Source of the DNA: DASYXW01 sp035934405
GTDB taxonomy: Bacteria; Acidobacteriota; Terriglobia; UBA7540
Direction: 5' to 3'
NCBI GenBank assembly: GCA_035934405.1
Contig: DASYXW010000092.1
Coordinates: 1 to 24,702, forward strand
DNA: 24,702 nt
Shown here piece after piece: positions 15,906 through 23,182 of the stretch (within the stretch, counting starts at the first letter, position 1; every line of letters starts with the position of its first letter). Position numbers and translations under genes: made by a program. The notes under the pieces were generated by a model. It did no database searches and had not been told where the DNA came from. It saw only the letters and a list, made by a program, of their open reading frames with translations.

Positions 15906-15913
15906 GCTTCACT

Positions 15914-17686
15914 ATGCGTCTCCGCACAAAGTTTCTGCTCTCGCTGCTGATGGTATCCGCCTCGCTCACCTGGGTGACGCTCCTCGTCGTCCGCCATCGA
16001 GTCCGGCTCGAGGTGCGCGACGAAATCTTCGAAGCCTTGCGCAACTCCGTCGTCACCTTCCAAAACTTCCAGCGCCAGCGCGAGGTGACGCTCGCCCGGT
16101 CGGCGGGGCTCATGGCCGACTTGCCCTACCTGAAGGCGCTGATGACCTCACACGACGCCCCCACCATCCAGGATGCCTCCACCGACTACTGGCGGCAGAT
16201 GTCGAGCGACCTCTTTGTGCTGGGCGACCGCAGTGGCAAGCTGATGGCCCTCCACAGCTCCGCCGCGGGCTTTACCCGCGACCGGGCGCAGTCCTTGCTC
16301 GATCGCTCGCTCCAGGCGGGCGAGCCGCGTGATTGGTGGTTCGGAAACGGCCGGCTTTACCAGGTCTTCCTGCAGCCCATCTACTCCGGGCCGCCGGAAA
16401 ACGGCACGCTGCTGGGATCGCTCGCCGTCGGCTACGAAATTGACGATCGCCTGGCCCGCGTCGTGAGCCAGGTGGCCTCGAGCCAGGTGGCGTTCCGTTA
16501 CGACGATGCCATCGTGGTGAGCACGCTTACTCCCCTTCAGCAGGCCGAGCTGACGCGGCAAACGTCCCCCGCCTCTCCAGCCCAGGGCTTCGTCCCCCAG
16601 GACGTTCAACTGGACGGCGAGAGGTTTCTCTCCACCTCGATGGACCTCGCGCCGGGTGGAGGGTCCATCGTCAGCCTGAGCGTGCTCAAATCCTATGACC
16701 GGGCGGCGGCATTCCTCGAAAGCCTCAACCGCTGGATTGCGGGCGTCGGTCTCGGCGCGGTGCTCGTCGGATGCGTTCTCGTCTTTCTCATTTCCACCAC
16801 CTTCACACGCCCACTGGCCCATCTCGTTGAGGGCGTTCGCGCCCTCGAAAGCGGCGATTTTGAATATCCCCTTCCTGCCAGCGGCAAGGATGAGGTATCG
16901 GTGGTGACCAGAGCCTTCGACCGCATGCGGCGGACGCTGCAGAAGACGCAAGCGGAGTTGCTCCACGCCGAGCGCCTGGCCACCATCGGCCGCATGGCCA
17001 GCACGATTTCGCACGATCTGCGCCACCCCCTCACCGCCATCATGGCCTACGCGGAGTTTCTCTCAGAGGGAAATCTCAAAGAGGCCGAGCGCCGCGACCT
17101 TTACCATGAAATCCGCCTCGCCGTGAATCAGATGACCGACGAGATCAGCTCGCTCTTGGGATTCTCGAAAAAGGAAACCCTCCGGCCGGCGCAGGGCAAC
17201 GTGGAAGGCGTAATCCGGAGCGCCATCCAGATGGTTCAGGCGCGCCCAGCGTTCCAGCGGATTGCGATTACCGTGACTTACGGCGGCTCCACCGAGGCCT
17301 GGTTCGACCCCGGCAAGTTGCAGCGCGTCTTCCAGAACCTGCTCCTCAATGCCTGCGAGGCGGTTCCGCCGGACTCGGGAAAAATCGAAGTGAGTACCCG
17401 ACAGATCCCGGATCGGATTGAAATTCGCCTTGCCGATAACGGTCCCGGAATACCCCAACCGGTCCGCGAGAGCCTGTTTCAGCCTTTCGTGAGCCACGGC
17501 AAAGAAAATGGCATTGGCCTGGGGCTTACCGTGGTCCAAAAGATCATCCAGGATCACGGCGGCGAGATCAGCGTGGAGGAAACCGGCGCGGGCGGCACGG
17601 TGTTTCGGTTCACGCTGCCTGCCCGGCAGCCGGTGGTGGGAAGCAAACAGAAAGTCGGCAAAACCTCAGGTTATCGATCATTGTAA
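15914..17686 (+). CDS. Membrane sensor histidine kinase (HAMP-HisKA-HATPase)
   Basis: The 590-aa protein has a first membrane helix (about 5-27), an extracytoplasmic sensor region (about 28-272, probably CACHE-like), a second helix (about 274-294), HAMP (about 295-347), a dimerisation/phosphoacceptor helix with ISHDLRHPLTAIM (phosphorylated His367) and a HATPase domain. The HATPase has N-box NLLLNACEA (475-483), G1 DNGPGIP (508-514), F-box and G2 GIGLGLTV (533-540). It should autophosphorylate and pass phosphate to the regulator just upstream; the signal is unknown. The start at ATG 15914 gives a good first membrane helix but has no visible Shine-Dalgarno. The last 20 or so residues past the HATPase fold are low-complexity. 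Confidence 0.94.
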   Translation: MRLRTKFLLSLLMVSASLTWVTLLVVRHRVRLEVRDEIFEALRNSVVTFQNFQRQREVTLARSAGLMADLPYLKALMTSHDAPTIQDASTDYWRQMSSDLFVLGDRSGKLMALHSSAAGFTRDRAQSLLDRSLQAGEPRDWWFGNGRLYQVFLQPIYSGPPENGTLLGSLAVGYEIDDRLARVVSQVASSQVAFRYDDAIVVSTLTPLQQAELTRQTSPASPAQGFVPQDVQLDGERFLSTSMDLAPGGGSIVSLSVLKSYDRAAAFLESLNRWIAGVGLGAVLVGCVLVFLISTTFTRPLAHLVEGVRALESGDFEYPLPASGKDEVSVVTRAFDRMRRTLQKTQAELLHAERLATIGRMASTISHDLRHPLTAIMAYAEFLSEGNLKEAERRDLYHEIRLAVNQMTDEISSLLGFSKKETLRPAQGNVEGVIRSAIQMVQARPAFQRIAITVTYGGSTEAWFDPGKLQRVFQNLLLNACEAVPPDSGKIEVSTRQIPDRIEIRLADNGPGIPQPVRESLFQPFVSHGKENGIGLGLTVVQKIIQDHGGEISVEETGAGGTVFRFTLPARQPVVGSKQKVGKTSGYRSL

Positions 17687-17710
17687 TTCCACACCCTTTT
17701 GCTGCGACCT

Positions 17711-17785
17711 CAGCCTTCTCCCTGGGGGAGAGGGGTGGACCGCCGCCGGCGCTTTCACCAGCCGGGGCGGGCCGGGTGAGGGGGC
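17711..17785. repeat. Dispersed-repeat-like GC element
   Basis: A TCTCC / GGAGA hairpin, then CCGCCGCCGGCGC, and an ending CGGGTGAGGGGGC resemble the CTCTCCC...GGGTGAGGG intergenic repeats met in many GC-rich genomes. It lies 24 bp after the kinase stop and could also end that transcript. Only one copy is in the window, so repetition is inferred from memory. Confidence 0.45.
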
Positions 17786-17845
17786 TTCTTCGCCGGAGCC
17801 TTGCCCGGCATCCACGCCACCGTGAACTAGCCTACACAACTGGTC

Positions 17846-17874
17846 TTGACAGCACGGTAATCCTGCGCTATCCT
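17846..17874 (+). promoter_or_regulatory. Sigma-70-type promoter for the STGPRTPEGK-motif gene
   Basis: A perfect TTGACA (17846-17851), a 17-nt spacer and TATCCT (17869-17874, 4 of 6) lie 54 bp before the ATG at 17929. The predicted start is near 17882. This is the best rightward promoter match seen in the window. Confidence 0.65.
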
Positions 17875-17928
17875 TTCTAACGTTACCTTGGGACGTGAGG
17901 CCCCTCAACGGTACTTCGAGGTGAACCT

Positions 17929-18747
17929 ATGTCCCTGCGCCGGTCTCCTACTCGCACCCCGGCACTGCTTGCCGCCAATCGCCTGAACGCTCGCAAGTCC
18001 ACCGGACCTCGCACTCCGGAGGGCAAGCGCCGCGCCGCCTTCAACGCCCTGCGTCACGGCCGTCGCGCCGAAACGCTCCAGCGCTTTCTCGCCCAAGCCG
18101 CAAGTGCCCCGCCGCCCCGCGAGGCCGCGGAACTGCTCGGCCTCTACCGTGCCCTCCACGCCGCTTTGCTGCCTGATCCGCAAAACGAGAGGCAGATGCG
18201 CTATGTGCGCCGTTGCACGGTCTTGGCCTGGACGGCGAAGCGACGCCTCGCCCGTCTGGCGGCTTCCCGCCGTTGGCGCGCCTTCCAGTTTGCCGCCTCC
18301 GCCGGAGTGTTCCCCGTGCCCCTGCGCATGCGCATCAAGCGCGCGGCGTGGCGTGTGACAGTGTCGCTTTGGATGCGGCGGGGCCGCGGCCACGCCCACT
18401 GCCGGGTGCGTCCGGCCTGCGGCTGGCAGGAGGGCCGGGCCCGACTCCACGCCGGGGTCACCGTGACCTCATCCATGCGGCATCCGGTGGAGGGATACTC
18501 CTGTTTGGAGGAGCTCCCGCCCGGAATCGCCCCGCGGGTGGTCTTCCGGACGAAACCGGAATCTTACAGAAAACAGGAAGGATCAGTAAATGTAATTACC
18601 ATTAGCAAGGCTCGGGGCCGCAACCATAACCCTGCCGTGGATTCGGGCCTGGACTGGGCCATCGCCCGAGGAATGGAAAAGGCAAAACACCTGGTTCGGG
18701 GGCTGGGCGCGGCATTGTTAAGAAGGATGAGAGAGACCGCGCCTTGA
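17929..18747 (+). CDS. Conserved protein with ANRxNAxKSTGPRTPEGK motif, function unknown
   Basis: The 272-aa basic protein starts at ATG 17929 with AGGTG 6 nt upstream. Residues about 16-50 carry LAANRLNARKSTGPRTPEGK followed by NALRHG, a motif I recognise from a large family of uncharacterised proteins common in Acidobacteria and Planctomycetes, often many per genome. Next comes a helical region with YRALHAALLPDPQNERQMRY and AWTAKRRLARL, also typical. The second half is Arg-rich and looks unrelated or degenerate. No catalytic motif, signal peptide or membrane segment is visible. Basic character suggests nucleic-acid binding, but that is a guess. It has its own strong promoter and no obvious operon partner. 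Repetitiveness elsewhere in the genome cannot be tested here. Confidence 0.7.
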   Translation: MSLRRSPTRTPALLAANRLNARKSTGPRTPEGKRRAAFNALRHGRRAETLQRFLAQAASAPPPREAAELLGLYRALHAALLPDPQNERQMRYVRRCTVLAWTAKRRLARLAASRRWRAFQFAASAGVFPVPLRMRIKRAAWRVTVSLWMRRGRGHAHCRVRPACGWQEGRARLHAGVTVTSSMRHPVEGYSCLEELPPGIAPRVVFRTKPESYRKQEGSVNVITISKARGRNHNPAVDSGLDWAIARGMEKAKHLVRGLGAALLRRMRETAP

Positions 18748-18810
18748 CAGAGCCGGGCGCCGGGGCCTAGCATGGGGTTCGTAAGCGGATGAAACGCCAA
18801 GAGCAGCCCG

Positions 18811-18817
18811 AAGGAGG
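18811..18817 (+). promoter_or_regulatory. Strong Shine-Dalgarno fixing a TTG start
   Basis: AAGGAGG lies 5 nt before TTG 18823. No ATG lies suitably spaced in the same frame, so the TTG is taken as the initiation codon. Confidence 0.8.
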
Positions 18818-18822
18818 GTCAA

Positions 18823-19296
18823 TTGGCTAGAGAGCATCATCGCACCAACACACCTCTGCGCCTGTCAAGCGTTCCCCTCGCTCCCCGGCTCTTGCGCCTG
18901 TCAGTAGTTGCGGCAGCGGGCGCGATCGCCGCCGTGGCATTTTTCGCGGCCTCGCCGTCCCGGGCCCAGGAAGAGCACAAGAATAGGGTGCTGACCAAGA
19001 TCGAGTCGGGCGGACCGGCGCACGGCGAGTTCACCGGCACGGTGCAGTCGCTGGACTTGAAGGAGCAAGTGCTGAACGTCAGCGCCACGCGCGGCGACGA
19101 CACGGAGATCTTCCCCATCAAGAAGAATGTCCACGTCTCGACGGCCGATGGTAAGAAGTTGAAACTGGCGAGCCTGGCGCCCGGCACCACGGTTCTGGTG
19201 AACTACGAGCAGAAGGGCGACCGGCGGACGGTGAAACAGATCGTGGTGATCGCCTCGCCCGCCGAAGGCGCCGCCAAGCCGCCGCCTCCATCATAA
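18823..19296 (+). CDS. Small exported beta-rich protein, function unknown
   Basis: The 157-aa precursor starts with TTG behind a near-perfect Shine-Dalgarno. A basic N-terminus is followed by a hydrophobic core (about 26-43) and a likely signal peptidase site after ASPSRA (about 48). The mature part of about 108 residues has alternating strands: GEFTGTVQSLDLKEQVLNVS, IFPIKKNVHVSTADG, LAPGTTVLVNYEQKGDRRTVKQIVVI. This resembles the small OB-like domain of DUF5666-type periplasmic proteins. It ends with a Pro-rich tail. No cysteines or enzyme motifs. It stands alone between the STGPRTPEGK gene and the REPIN upstream of bshA. Family assignment is tentative. Confidence 0.8.
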   Translation: MAREHHRTNTPLRLSSVPLAPRLLRLSVVAAAGAIAAVAFFAASPSRAQEEHKNRVLTKIESGGPAHGEFTGTVQSLDLKEQVLNVSATRGDDTEIFPIKKNVHVSTADGKKLKLASLAPGTTVLVNYEQKGDRRTVKQIVVIASPAEGAAKPPPPS

Positions 19297-19322
19297 AAAC
19301 AGTCAATGGACATTTCGGTGAG

Positions 19323-19421
19323 GTAGCGCCGGCATCTTGCCGGCCGGCGCGCAGGCATTCTGCAAGCGTTGTCGGGGGGTGAAACGCCCCGGCGCCTGTG
19401 CCGCCGGGACGGCGGCGCTAC
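19323..19421. repeat. REPIN-like inverted pair of GTAG hairpin units
   Basis: The left unit (19323-19344) is GTAGC + stem GCCGGCA, loop TCT, stem TGCCGGC. The right unit (19400-19421, opposite strand) is GTAGC + stem GCCGCCG, loop TCC, stem CGGCGGC. Both are 22 nt, with 55 nt between them. A GTAG tetranucleotide before an imperfect palindrome, in inverted pairs, is the published hallmark of REP/REPIN elements mobilised by RAYT (TnpA-REP) transposases. It lies 22 bp before the bshA start, probably inside its leader. Confidence 0.75.
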
Positions 19422-19443
19422 ATCAGCACCTGTCGACCGGCCT

Positions 19444-20607
19444 ATGAAAATCGGTATCACCTGCTATCCAACTTACGGCGGAAGCGGCGTGGTGGCCACC
19501 GAGCTCGGCCTGGAGCTCGCGGCGCGCGGCCACGATATCCACTTCATCAGCTATGCCGTGCCCGTGCGGATGACCGCGGCCTCCGACCGCATCCACTTTC
19601 ACGAAGTCGAGGTGATGAACTACCCGCTCTTCGACCACCCACCCTACACGCTCGCCCTCGCCACCAAAATGCACAACGTGGCGCTGGCGGAGGGGCTTGA
19701 CCTGCTGCACGTTCACTACGCCATTCCCCATTCGGTCAGCGCCTACCTGGCTCGGGCCATGCTCAAGCCCCGCCGGGTGCCGTTCGTCACCACGCTCCAC
19801 GGCACGGACATTACGCTGGTCGGCAGCGACCGCTCGTACCTGCCGATCACCAAGTTCTCGATCGAAGAGAGCGACGCGGTGACGGCCATTTCCGAGTATC
19901 TGCGAAAGATCACGGTGGAGGAGTTTGCCATCCGGCGGCCGGTGGAAATGATTCCCAACTTCGTCAACTGTGATGTGTTTCAGCCCGCCGATGGCGAATG
20001 TCGCCGCGAGGATTTTGCCCGCGATGATGAGAAGATTCTGGCGCACCTCTCGAATTTCCGCCCGGTGAAGCGCGTCGAGGACGTGGTGGAAATCTTCGCG
20101 CGGGTGCGACGCGAGATTCCGGCCAAGCTGATGATGATCGGCGACGGCCCGGATCGCGCCTCGGCGGAATGGCTGGCGCGGGAAAAGAATCTGACGCGCG
20201 ACGTGATCTTTCTGGGCAAACAGAACCAGGTGCAGGATCTTCTAAACTGCGCCGACGTCATGCTGCTGCCGAGCGAGCTGGAATCCTTCGGTCTCGCGGC
20301 GCTCGAAGCCATGGCCTGCGGCGTGCCGGCGGTGTGTTCGCGCGTCGGCGGCATCCCGGAAGTGATGACCGACGGCGTGGAAGGTTATCTCGCCGCTCCT
20401 CACGACGTGGAAACCATGGCGGCGCGCGCGCTTGACATTCTCACCCAGCCGGGACGCCGCGAAACCATGGGCCGCGCCGCCCGGACCCGGGCACAGAGCC
20501 AGTTCTGCAGCGACAAGATCATTCCTCTGTATGAGGACCTCTATCGGCGGGTGCTGGACGGATCAGAAGCTGGAAGCGAGAAGCTAGAGGTGTCAAGTGA
20601 AAGGTAA
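19444..20607 (+). CDS. bshA: N-acetyl-alpha-D-glucosaminyl L-malate synthase, bacillithiol step 1
   Basis: BshA is a GT4 (GT-B fold) glycosyltransferase that joins GlcNAc from UDP-GlcNAc to L-malate, the first step of bacillithiol synthesis. The 387-aa protein has the family N-terminus MKIGITCYPTYGGSGVVATE, LDLLHVHYAIPHSVSAYLA, VTTLHGTDITLVGSD, SNFRPVKR and the donor-site motif PSELESFGLAALEAMACGVP. The start is ATG 19444; the frame's upstream extension reads the REPIN. The last 15 or so residues (GSEAGSEKLEVSSER) exceed the usual end and are encoded by a heptad repeat. bshB and bshC are not in the window. Presence of bshA suggests bacillithiol as the low-molecular-weight thiol. Confidence 0.95.
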   Translation: MKIGITCYPTYGGSGVVATELGLELAARGHDIHFISYAVPVRMTAASDRIHFHEVEVMNYPLFDHPPYTLALATKMHNVALAEGLDLLHVHYAIPHSVSAYLARAMLKPRRVPFVTTLHGTDITLVGSDRSYLPITKFSIEESDAVTAISEYLRKITVEEFAIRRPVEMIPNFVNCDVFQPADGECRREDFARDDEKILAHLSNFRPVKRVEDVVEIFARVRREIPAKLMMIGDGPDRASAEWLAREKNLTRDVIFLGKQNQVQDLLNCADVMLLPSELESFGLAALEAMACGVPAVCSRVGGIPEVMTDGVEGYLAAPHDVETMAARALDILTQPGRRETMGRAARTRAQSQFCSDKIIPLYEDLYRRVLDGSEAGSEKLEVSSER

Positions 20608-20682
20608 GAATCTTGGCGCTCGACCTCAACCGGCGGCTGACGCATGGGGTACTCTAACTCCTCGCTTCTCACTTCTCTTGTG
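20566..20682. repeat. Inverted heptad arrays at a convergent gene junction
   Basis: The left arm has GAAGCNN-type units at 20566, 20573 and 20580, then weaker units at 20587, 20594 and 20601. The right arm has the complementary form at 20655, 20662, 20669 and 20676. GAAGCGAG at 20573-20580 pairs perfectly with CTCGCTTC at 20661-20668. The left arm encodes the bshA C-terminus and the right arm encodes the last residues and stop of the CDF gene, so the element sits astride both 3' ends and could serve as a bidirectional terminator. Confidence 0.75.
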
Positions 20683-21589
20683 ACGGTGCGGGCTCCGGCA
20701 TGTAGCGATGGAAGTCGCCGGGCGCATGCGTGTGCTCGAACTGGATCGTGCTGTGATGGATGTTGAAGTCTCTCGCGAGGACTTCACAAATGCGGCGGCC
20801 GATGCGCTCGCTTTCCGAGGTCGGCATGTCGAGGATGCGGATGTGGCAGGAGAGCGCCGTGTCGCGCGAGCCGAGACTCCAGATATGGACGTCGTGGACC
20901 TCGCGCACGCCTGGCACGCAGAGGATGGACTTTGCCACACCCTCCAGGTTCATGCCCTTGGGCAGGCTTTCGAGCAGGATGTTCGCCGAGTCGACCATGA
21001 CGCCCACGGCGGTCCAGATAATCATGCCGGCAATCAGAAAGGCCAGCAGCGGGTCGATGAGCCGTTGGCCCGTGCGTCGGATCAGCCAGGCGCCGGCAAT
21101 GATGCCGAGGTTCGATAGCGCATCGCCCAGGTTGTGGAGAAACACGGCGCGTAGGTTGAGGTCGGCGCGCTCGTGGCTGAGGGCGAAGGAAATCGAGCCA
21201 TTGACCACCAGGGCGATAAGACCCACCGCCATCATCGTGCCCGCGGCCACGGGCTCGGGCCTCACGATCCGCTCGTACCCCGCGAAGCAAATGAACAATG
21301 CCACGCCGACGAGGATCAAGGCGTTGACAAACGCGGTGAGGACGCCAGCGCGCTGGTAGCCGAAAGTGCGCTGCGCGTCGGGCTGCCGCCGCTCGAAATA
21401 CAGGGCGATCCAGGCGAGGACGAGCGAGGGAACATCGGTGAGGTTGTGCCAGCCGTCGCTGACCAAAGCCAGGCTGTGGCTGAAGGTGCCGGTGATGAAC
21501 TCCACCGCCACCAGCGCCAGCGTGATGCCGAGCGCCACCTTGACCACCCAATCCGAGTGGTCGGAGCGGGAATGGGTGTGGACGTGCAA
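20669..21589 (-). CDS. Cation diffusion facilitator metal-efflux protein
   Basis: The 306-aa inner-membrane protein should export Zn2+ or a similar divalent metal in exchange for protons. It has a His-rich N-terminus (HVHTHSRSDHSD), six membrane segments and a cytoplasmic ferredoxin-like C-terminal domain. The two intramembrane metal motifs are intact: His48/Asp52 (SDGWHNLTD) in TM2 and His152/Asp156 (HNLGDALSN) in TM5. This HxxxD/HxxxD set is typical of Zn-CDF (CzcD/ZitB-like) proteins. Translation starts at TTG 21589, since AGGAGG lies 7 nt upstream and no early ATG exists. The C-terminal PAPSQEK tail is written in heptad-repeat sequence. Convergent with bshA. Confidence 0.93.
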   Translation of the reverse strand: MHVHTHSRSDHSDWVVKVALGITLALVAVEFITGTFSHSLALVSDGWHNLTDVPSLVLAWIALYFERRQPDAQRTFGYQRAGVLTAFVNALILVGVALFICFAGYERIVRPEPVAAGTMMAVGLIALVVNGSISFALSHERADLNLRAVFLHNLGDALSNLGIIAGAWLIRRTGQRLIDPLLAFLIAGMIIWTAVGVMVDSANILLESLPKGMNLEGVAKSILCVPGVREVHDVHIWSLGSRDTALSCHIRILDMPTSESERIGRRICEVLARDFNIHHSTIQFEHTHAPGDFHRYMPEPAPSQEK

Positions 21590-21670
21590 CGCCGCGCCTC
21601 CTGGGAGATTCTAGTTCATTGGGAAACTAGCGCGCAACGAAGGCGGGTGGGCGATAGTGTCCTTTTCCCC

Positions 21671-21720
21671 GTAGAGCCGACCTTCAGGTCGGCAAATGCC
21701 GGCCTAAAGGCCGGCGCTAC
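21671..21720. repeat. REPIN-like inverted pair of GTAG hairpin units, compact
   Basis: The left unit (21671-21693) is GTAGA + stem GCCGACC, loop TTCA, stem GGTCGGC. The right unit (21698-21720, opposite strand) is GTAGC + stem GCCGGCC, loop TTTA, stem GGCCGGC. Only AAAT separates them. The units differ at 4 of 23 positions, and the two stem differences compensate each other so that pairing is kept. It lies between the divergent CDF and VWFA genes. Confidence 0.78.
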
Positions 21721-21749
21721 GGCAACGCCTGCGCCGCCTTTGGAGTAAG

Positions 21750-22973
21750 ATGGAAGCTGGTCAAGGCAACAGGATGACGAGGCACATGGAAGTTCGGGAG
21801 AGCCAAACGCGGTACGCAAAGCTTTTCTTAGTTGCTTTCGCGGCCGCCGTGGCGCTGGTGATCGGTGCAGTGGGGCGAGGGCGTAGCGTGCTCGCAAGCC
21901 CCGGTCGAGCCGAGGCGCCGCAAAGCTCCGGCCAGAAGGCTGCGACCGCGCCGGCAACGGCTAAGGTGGCGCAGACCGGGGGAACGCCCGCGACCGCTGG
22001 GACGCCTTCGGTCCAAAACAGCATTCGGGTGCGCGTGCAGGTGGTCAACGTGCCGGTGACGGTGCTTGACCGTCGCGGCCGGCCGGTGATTGACCTCACC
22101 CAGAACGATTTCCGGGTGTATGAGGATGGCAAGCCGCAAGCCATTCGATACTTCACTCGCGAACCGCGACCACCACTGCGCATCGGCCTCGTGCTCGACA
22201 CCTCGAACAGCGCCCGCCATGAGCTGTCTTATGAAAAAGACGCGGCCAGCGAATTCGTCTTCAACACGCTGGAGGGGCGCAGCAGCAAGAACCAGATTTT
22301 TCTTCAGACGTTTGACTCCACCAGTTCCCTCATTCAGGACTTTACCAACGACCCGGAGGCGCTGAACGACAAGATCCGCGACCTCAAGGCGGGGGGCGGC
22401 AAGGCGCTGTACGATGCCATCTATGACGCCTGCCGCGACAAACTGTTGACGGCCGGACATCCGGAGCAGGTGCGGCGCGTGCTGGTGCTCATTAGCGACG
22501 GCCTCGATGTGGGCAGCACACACACGCTCGATGAAGCGCTCTCCATGGCGCATCGGGCCGAGACCGTGGTTTACACCATCGGCAACTCGGTCTATGGATT
22601 TTCCAACCCCACCGACAAGGTTCTGAGGGAAATCGCCGGTCAAACGGGCGGGGCGGCATTGTTTCCCCTGGAGGTTGAGCCGGGCGCCGACCTCGAAACC
22701 GGCTATCTTTCGCATGGCCAGATCGGCGACACCTCGCAGAACAAGGGGCTGGGAGCTTCGACCGGCATCTTTTCCGCCGAACGCCTCATCCACCTCGCCG
22801 ACGCGCTCGAAGCCATCGGCCGTGAACTTGACGACCAGTACTTCATCGGCTACACGCCCACCAATAACGCCCTCGACGGAACCTACCGGAGCATCAAGGT
22901 GATCGCCTTGCGCAAAGGCGTCCGGGTGCGGGCGAAGACAGGTTACTTCGCGACCCAGGAGATGGCCCAATGA
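21750..22973 (+). CDS. Secreted VWFA-domain protein (acidobacterial type)
   Basis: The 407-aa precursor has a signal/membrane segment (about 24-42), an Ala/Thr/Pro-rich linker (50-90), the conserved lead-in VQVVNVPVTVLDRRGRPVIDL and NDFRVYEDGKPQAIRYF (about 97-135), then a von Willebrand A domain. The metal-ion-dependent adhesion site is complete at its first motif (DTSNS, 150-154), with ISDGLDVG further on. The ending YFIGYTPTNNALDGTYRSIKV is typical of the VWFA-related proteins expanded in Acidobacteria. Role unknown; VWFA domains bind proteins through a metal ion. The start at 21750 has GGAG upstream; ATGs at 21774 and 21786 are alternatives. It overlaps the next ORF by 4 nt (ATGA). Confidence 0.9.
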   Translation: MEAGQGNRMTRHMEVRESQTRYAKLFLVAFAAAVALVIGAVGRGRSVLASPGRAEAPQSSGQKAATAPATAKVAQTGGTPATAGTPSVQNSIRVRVQVVNVPVTVLDRRGRPVIDLTQNDFRVYEDGKPQAIRYFTREPRPPLRIGLVLDTSNSARHELSYEKDAASEFVFNTLEGRSSKNQIFLQTFDSTSSLIQDFTNDPEALNDKIRDLKAGGGKALYDAIYDACRDKLLTAGHPEQVRRVLVLISDGLDVGSTHTLDEALSMAHRAETVVYTIGNSVYGFSNPTDKVLREIAGQTGGAALFPLEVEPGADLETGYLSHGQIGDTSQNKGLGASTGIFSAERLIHLADALEAIGRELDDQYFIGYTPTNNALDGTYRSIKVIALRKGVRVRAKTGYFATQEMAQ

Positions 22974-23182
22974 AGCGCGCGGTGCGAAATTCCGCCGGGA
23001 AGCGCCGCCGAGGTTACTCGACTCTGCGAGCTCAATTGCGCCAGGAAGAGCGGGCGGAGATGGCGAAACTCACTCCCGCCGAGCGTCTGCGGATTGGACT
23101 GGAGTTCTCAGATTTCTGCATGACGTTGGCGGCGAAGGCTCGGGAGGCGAATGCTCAAAGAAGCGCTCCAGAGAGTCGCTAG
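22970..23182 (+). CDS. Small basic protein, possible antitoxin-like partner
   Basis: The 70-aa product starts at ATG 22970, overlapping the VWFA stop, with AGGAG 8 nt upstream. The N-terminal 20 residues are basic. The C-terminal part (LTPAERLRIGLEFSDFCMTLAAKARE, residues about 34-59) is helical and resembles small ORFs I have seen preceding nucleotidyltransferase genes. The downstream nucleotidyltransferase starts inside it (32-nt overlap). Such tight coupling fits a toxin-antitoxin-like or regulator-enzyme pair. No DNA-binding motif is obvious. Confidence 0.6.
   Translation: MKRAVRNSAGKRRRGYSTLRAQLRQEERAEMAKLTPAERLRIGLEFSDFCMTLAAKAREANAQRSAPESR

Noticed and set aside
18201..18476. Minus-strand and alternative plus-strand frames within the STGPRTPEGK gene
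   Set aside because: They lack the family motif and ribosome-binding sites; the 17929 frame has promoter, Shine-Dalgarno and motif.
21611..21630. Short palindrome CTAGTT / AACTAG upstream of the CDF gene, considered as a metal-regulator operator
   Set aside because: Only 6 bp per arm and not matching a known metal-sensor operator that I can recall; chance is likely.
21828..22970. 380-codon open frame on the minus strand opposite the VWFA gene
   Set aside because: Shadow of a clear VWFA coding sequence; long antisense frames are expected at high GC.
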